Assembly: GCF_000819885.1 (NCBI RefSeq)
Contig: NZ_CDBO01000034.1
Coordinates: 70,836-121,640 of the forward strand
Direction: 5' to 3'
From: Aeromonas fluvialis
GTDB lineage: Bacteria; Pseudomonadota; Gammaproteobacteria; Enterobacterales; Aeromonadaceae
DNA: 50,805 nucleotides
Below, in pieces: positions 47,666 through 50,805 of the stretch. A program made the translations under genes and the position numbers. Each line of letters begins with the position of its first letter. Positions within the stretch are counted from its first letter, which is position 1. The notes below the pieces were generated by a model. It was not told the DNA's origin. It saw only the letters and a list, made by a program, of their open reading frames with translations, and ran no database searches.

Positions 47666-48541
47666 TCAGACTCGGGACAGCAGATCAAGCAGCAGATCTG
47701 TCGTGCGACGGGAGTAAAGCAGAGAGAGATGGCCAATGGCGGGCAACTCGATATCTTCCATTCCCACCAATCGTTGCCGCTCCTGCGGCATCACCACATT
47801 GTCGTGACTGGTGCGCACCGAGATGCCGGGTACGCAGAGAGGGACCGAAGCGAAACGCTGCAGCCAGCCGGAACCGGGTTCCATCTCGCGGGCATTGGCC
47901 CCAAGCCCAATGGCGGCCAGCTGACTCCCCTGATGAGGCGTAGCCAGCGTGATCAGGCGCACGACCTTGTCACCACCATGGATAGCCAGATAGTCGCGGC
48001 AGACCAGCCCCCCCATGCTGTGACCGACCAGCACCAGCTTGTCAGCCCCGGTCTGCGCCAGCACATCGTCAATCCGGGTGGCCAGCAGTGGCACCATCTC
48101 ATCAATATGACCAAATGGTGGCATCAGGGTAATGGTGGCAACCACATGGCCTGCGGCTTCCAATCGGGCGCGCTGGGTGCGCCAGATACCGCGGCTGCAA
48201 CCGTAACCATGTACCAGCAATACGGGACGCTGGCATGGACGCAGCCGATCGGGTGCCATCAACAAAGGCTCGAATGGCAACAGCAAGGTGAATGTGTAGA
48301 GGTAGGCCAGCATCTCCTGCGCCATCATCTTCACCCTGCGCCAGGGGCCGATAGCCGGGGAGGGGTAGAAGCGGGTAAACAGCCAGCTGCCGAGTACCAC
48401 CAGACAACGCAACCCAAGCAGGGCAAACACAACAAACAGCAGGGTCAGCAACCAGGGGAGTCCCACGACCAAGTGGGCGATACTCCCGAGGAGCAGCACC
48501 TCTACCATCAGCAGGATAAACAGGTGTCGTACGATCGTCAT
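47666..48541 (-). CDS. Membrane-anchored alpha/beta-hydrolase lipase
   Basis: 291 aa from the ATG at 48541. Two hydrophobic segments at the N-terminus (about 6-27 and 30-53) anchor it; the hydrolase domain has the oxyanion segment LLVHGYGCSRGIW, nucleophile S175 in LVGHSMGGLVCRDY, LATPHQGSQLAAIG, and a late His in AIGHLSLLYS. Similar to bacterial triacylglycerol lipases. The start is uncertain because no strong ribosome site is visible; an in-frame TTG at 48577 would add 12 residues. Convergent with the acyl-CoA reductase; a role in neutral lipid turnover is inferred. Confidence 0.82.
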   Translation of the reverse strand: MTIVRHLFILLMVEVLLLGSIAHLVVGLPWLLTLLFVVFALLGLRCLVVLGSWLFTRFYPSPAIGPWRRVKMMAQEMLAYLYTFTLLLPFEPLLMAPDRLRPCQRPVLLVHGYGCSRGIWRTQRARLEAAGHVVATITLMPPFGHIDEMVPLLATRIDDVLAQTGADKLVLVGHSMGGLVCRDYLAIHGGDKVVRLITLATPHQGSQLAAIGLGANAREMEPGSGWLQRFASVPLCVPGISVRTSHDNVVMPQERQRLVGMEDIELPAIGHLSLLYSRRTTDLLLDLLSRV

Positions 48542-48653
48542 AAGGCCATGATCCGACCAGTCTGGTGTGGAAGTCAAATGGCACTTTTAGACAGCTTGAT
48601 CCAGCGCGGCTTTTGTCGCTAAACCCCGGCGAACTCTTTTCCGGTGAGGTTAT

Positions 48654-48682
48654 TTGCAATACTGTATATCCATACATATACT
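48654..48682 (+). promoter_or_regulatory. SOS-controlled yebG promoter with LexA box
   Basis: -35 TTGCAA (48654-48659), exactly 17-bp spacer, -10 TATACT (48677-48682). Inside the spacer lies CTGT-N8-ACAT (48662-48677), one base from the LexA consensus CTGT-N8-ACAG. LexA bound here would block RNA polymerase. Confidence 0.78.
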
Positions 48683-48711
48683 CTATCCATCATCACCAAG
48701 AGGAGGCCATC

Positions 48712-49014
48712 ATGGCTGTCGAGATCAAATATGTGGTTGTTCGTGGGGGAGTGGAAAAAATGACCTTTGCCAGCAAAAAAGAGGCCGATGCCTATGACAA
48801 GCTGCTGGATACGGCCGATGAGTTGATGACCCTGTTGGCTGGCGCCCCGCTCGAGCTGGCACCAGAGCAGCAAGAGAGTCTGGCATTCTACCTGGCAGAA
48901 CAGCGCGATGTGCTGCAAACCCTGCTGCGCGGCGGCAAGGTTCAGGCAGGCACGAAAGAGGAAGAGGCCCCAGCAGCCAAGCGCAAGGAGAAGCCACTAA
49001 AGCAGGTGGCCTGA
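48712..49014 (+). CDS. yebG: YebG family DNA-damage-inducible protein
   Basis: 100 aa, matching E. coli YebG from the first residues (MAVEIKYVVVRGGVEKMTFASKKEADAYDKLLDTAD) to the LAEQRDVLQTLLRGGK region; the tail is Glu/Ala/Lys-rich. Function unknown, but in E. coli it is SOS-induced, and a LexA box lies upstream here too. The ATG at 48712 follows AGAGGAGG; the frame continues upstream without similarity. Confidence 0.93.
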   Translation: MAVEIKYVVVRGGVEKMTFASKKEADAYDKLLDTADELMTLLAGAPLELAPEQQESLAFYLAEQRDVLQTLLRGGKVQAGTKEEEAPAAKRKEKPLKQVA

Positions 49015-49361
49015 TTGCACAGACCTGCTATTTCTCGGGATAAACAGCTCGCCGCATTCATTTTATTTGCATTTAAAACCATATTTACGGCTATTTACCC
49101 CGAGAATTTTCTAACAACGGTGCATATCCAATGCATAACTGAATAGTGTGTACCACTGAGCGACATCAGCCAGATCTATGAGGAAATAATGAGCAAACAG
49201 TGGAGAAAACGTTATCCAGATCGCTCCTGGTGACCTTAATCAGCAACAACAAGAGGTAGTACCAATCCCAATAGAAGCCGCATTCATGTATCACGAGCCC
49301 TTTTCTAGCGACTCGGCTCACAGGCTCATATCGACTCATCTCAGCATCAACAAGCAACACC
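49015..49361. other. Gene-free gap with inverted and direct repeats
   Basis: 347 bp between yebG and the recombinase. It contains a 13-bp inverted repeat with one mismatch, TTCTCGGGATAAA (49032-49044) and TTTACCCCGAGAA (49094-49106), and two TGCATA copies 11 bp apart (49121 and 49132). A possible 14-residue reading frame (49189-49233) has AGGAAAT before its ATG, but nothing else supports it. No other gene seen. Confidence 0.6.
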
Positions 49362-50675
49362 ATGACTCAACAACCATTATCCTTGCCGCCAGCCATGCCG
49401 CTGTTTGACAGCCTTATCTATCTGGAGGCCGGTAACCCACAGGTCAATCAGTACCTTGCCAACCTCAGCCTCAACGATGTACCCGATGCCGGGCTGGTTT
49501 ACGAACTGGCGGTCGATTGGCTGCTGGAGCAGCGCAACAGCGAAAACAACTACAAAACCTATCGCAGCGAACTGACCACTTTTTTGCACTGGTGCTTTCG
49601 CGAGGCGGCCATCAGCCCGAAAGATCTCACTCGCCGCATCATGATCCGCTATCTCGACTACTGTCAGTCCCCCCCTGACGAGTTGATCGCCTATCGCAAC
49701 GTGGCGCAGTTTGTCCTCGACAAGGAGTGGGGAGAGCGGTTGCCCAACCCGCAATGGCGACCGTTTCTCGGCAAGCGGGAGCTGGGCCGCACCTTGCCCT
49801 ATCGCCTGAGCGAGCAGGCGATGAAGACCAAGCTCGCCATCTTGTCGGCTTTCTTCCAGTACCTTATCCAGGAGGAGTACATGGACAGAAATCCCGCCCT
49901 GCTGCTACAACGGGTCAAACGACCGCAACAGCAGCAGACCGATGAGCAGGTGCAGGCCTTCAGCGAGTTGCAGTGGTCATACGTGATGCAGGCGGCCGAT
50001 ACCCTGGCCAGCGACCAGCCGGAGCAGCACGAACGCAGCCGGTTTCTCATCGTCCTGATGTACGCCTGCTATTTGCGGATCTCGGAGGTTGCTGCCAGGC
50101 CGGGCTTTAGCCCTGTCATGGGGCAATTTCGCCGCGATAACAAAACCGGAGTCTGGGGCTATTTCATCCCAACCAGCAAAGGGGGGAAACGACGCACCGT
50201 AGCGGTTTCCCAGGCACTGCTCAATGTCCTTGAGCGTTACCGAGGGTTTCTCGGGCTGGCACCCTTGCCGACACCAAATGAACAGACGCCGCTCTTTATC
50301 CGCCATAAAGCGGCCGCCCACGGGCGGGAGCAAGGTGAGCTCAATGCCAACCTCGGGATCCGCCAGCTGCGCGAACTGGTTCAATCGGTGATCATCAGGG
50401 CAGCAGAACTGGCGGAGCAGGACGGCTTTGAGCAGGATGGTGCCGAGATGCGGCAACTGACTCCCCATGCCATTCGCCATACCGGGATCACCCATGACAT
50501 CAACCTGCATGGGAGACCGCTTTCCCACGTACAGGCCGATGCCGGACATGACAGCATCGACACCACCTCGAAATATCTGCACACCAGCCACAGTGAACGA
50601 CATGAGAGCGCCCAGCAAAAACCGCTGGACCGATTGCATCAACGCATGAGAGATAACAAGCAGAAAGAAAGATAA
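49362..50675 (+). CDS. Tyrosine recombinase (site-specific integrase)
   Basis: 437 aa. An N-terminal core-binding domain (about 55-175: KTYRSELTTFLHWCF...LAILSAFFQYLIQEEYMDRNPA) and a catalytic domain with R239 (CYLRISEVA), K273 (TSKGGKRR), H369 and R372 (HAIRHTG), H396 (AGHDSIDTTSKYLH) and nucleophile Y405. All catalytic residues are present. It is larger than XerC/XerD and unlike the recombinase at 28-29 kb. No phage or transposon genes surround it in the window. Codon and base composition look native, so it may be a long-standing resident. Confidence 0.9.
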   Translation: MTQQPLSLPPAMPLFDSLIYLEAGNPQVNQYLANLSLNDVPDAGLVYELAVDWLLEQRNSENNYKTYRSELTTFLHWCFREAAISPKDLTRRIMIRYLDYCQSPPDELIAYRNVAQFVLDKEWGERLPNPQWRPFLGKRELGRTLPYRLSEQAMKTKLAILSAFFQYLIQEEYMDRNPALLLQRVKRPQQQQTDEQVQAFSELQWSYVMQAADTLASDQPEQHERSRFLIVLMYACYLRISEVAARPGFSPVMGQFRRDNKTGVWGYFIPTSKGGKRRTVAVSQALLNVLERYRGFLGLAPLPTPNEQTPLFIRHKAAAHGREQGELNANLGIRQLRELVQSVIIRAAELAEQDGFEQDGAEMRQLTPHAIRHTGITHDINLHGRPLSHVQADAGHDSIDTTSKYLHTSHSERHESAQQKPLDRLHQRMRDNKQKER

Positions 50676-50701
50676 AAAGCGGAACCCAACCTCAGATTTT
50701 T

Positions 50702-50805
50702 TCAAACCATGGGTGACGCATCAGTATCTTGCTCAAGCTCAGTGAGGTTAATGTGTCCTTCTTCGGATGGCATACATACAGACAGGCCCCCCGTGTCAGG
50801 ATAGA
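50702..50805 (-). CDS. Possible 3' end of a gene running off the right edge
   Basis: A minus-strand frame open from the window edge to a TGA at 50702-50704 reads ...MPSEEGHINLTELEQDTDASPMV, with natural-looking codon use. A second minus frame is also open nearly as far, so the choice is uncertain. No family recognised from 33 residues. Confidence 0.25.
   Translation of the reverse strand, partial: YPDTGGLSVCMPSEEGHINLTELEQDTDASPMV

Noticed and set aside
49189-49233. 14-residue reading frame (MSKQWRKRYPDRSW) before the second recombinase
   Set aside because: It has a fair ribosome site, but there is no attenuator structure or homology to support a leader peptide.
1-50805. CRISPR array, rRNA, tRNA or insertion sequence
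   Set aside because: No regularly spaced repeats, no cloverleaf-like sequence, no rRNA-like sequence and no transposase gene were seen.

Overview
The window looks like a stretch of gammaproteobacterial chromosome, most likely Aeromonas. This is inferred from protein similarity recalled by eye, from GC-rich coding DNA, and from gene orders such as yceD-rpmF-plsX-fabHDG-acpP-fabF-pabC-mltG-tmk-holB-ycfH, the rne/rluC divergence and letA-letB-rsmF. No rRNA, tRNA, CRISPR array or recognisable insertion sequence was seen. Most of it is ordinary core genome with well-formed operons and clear Rho-independent terminators.

Layout. 1-5.1 kb: the 3' part of a BvgS/EvgS-like hybrid sensor kinase, a receiver protein with a degenerate EAL domain that overlaps it, a GNAT acetyltransferase and the CobB sirtuin. 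5.2-11.1 kb: a complete ribose operon on the minus strand, rbsD-A-C-B-K-R. Upstream are a CRP-like site, a -10 element and two tandem palindromes that probably bind RbsR; a UUCG-loop hairpin follows rbsB. 11.4-14.9 kb: rne (RNase E) with a structured leader of about 317 nt. 15-27.8 kb: rluC and a HAD phosphatase; yceF; then yceD-rpmF and the type II fatty-acid synthesis genes plsX-fabH-fabD-fabG-acpP-fabF; then pabC-mltG-tmk-holB-ycfH, partly coupled by overlaps. 27.8-29.6 kb: an AT-rich island with a tyrosine recombinase, a small ribbon-helix-helix-like protein, a 13-bp inverted repeat and phased direct repeats. 29.8-35.2 kb: rsmF, letB (seven MCE domains) and LetA as two separate genes. 35.3-38.8 kb: prpBCD of the 2-methylcitrate cycle, with no regulator beside it.

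38.9-48.6 kb is the most unusual part: a cluster of neutral-lipid and storage-granule genes. It holds a FFLEELY-like protein, a polyhydroxyalkanoate-system protein, a wax ester synthase/diacylglycerol acyltransferase (WS/DGAT), a TPR protein, a TetR regulator, a patatin-like phospholipase, a PhaF/PhaI-type phasin, a two-domain fatty acyl-CoA reductase closely resembling the Marinobacter enzyme, and a membrane-anchored lipase. Acyl-CoA to fatty alcohol (reductase), alcohol plus acyl-CoA to wax ester (WS/DGAT), granule coating (phasin) and mobilisation (patatin, lipase) would make a complete storage-lipid module. The fatty-acid synthesis genes and prpBCD in the same window are metabolically adjacent. 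48.6-50.8 kb: SOS-controlled yebG, then a second lone tyrosine recombinase and a possible gene end at the right edge.
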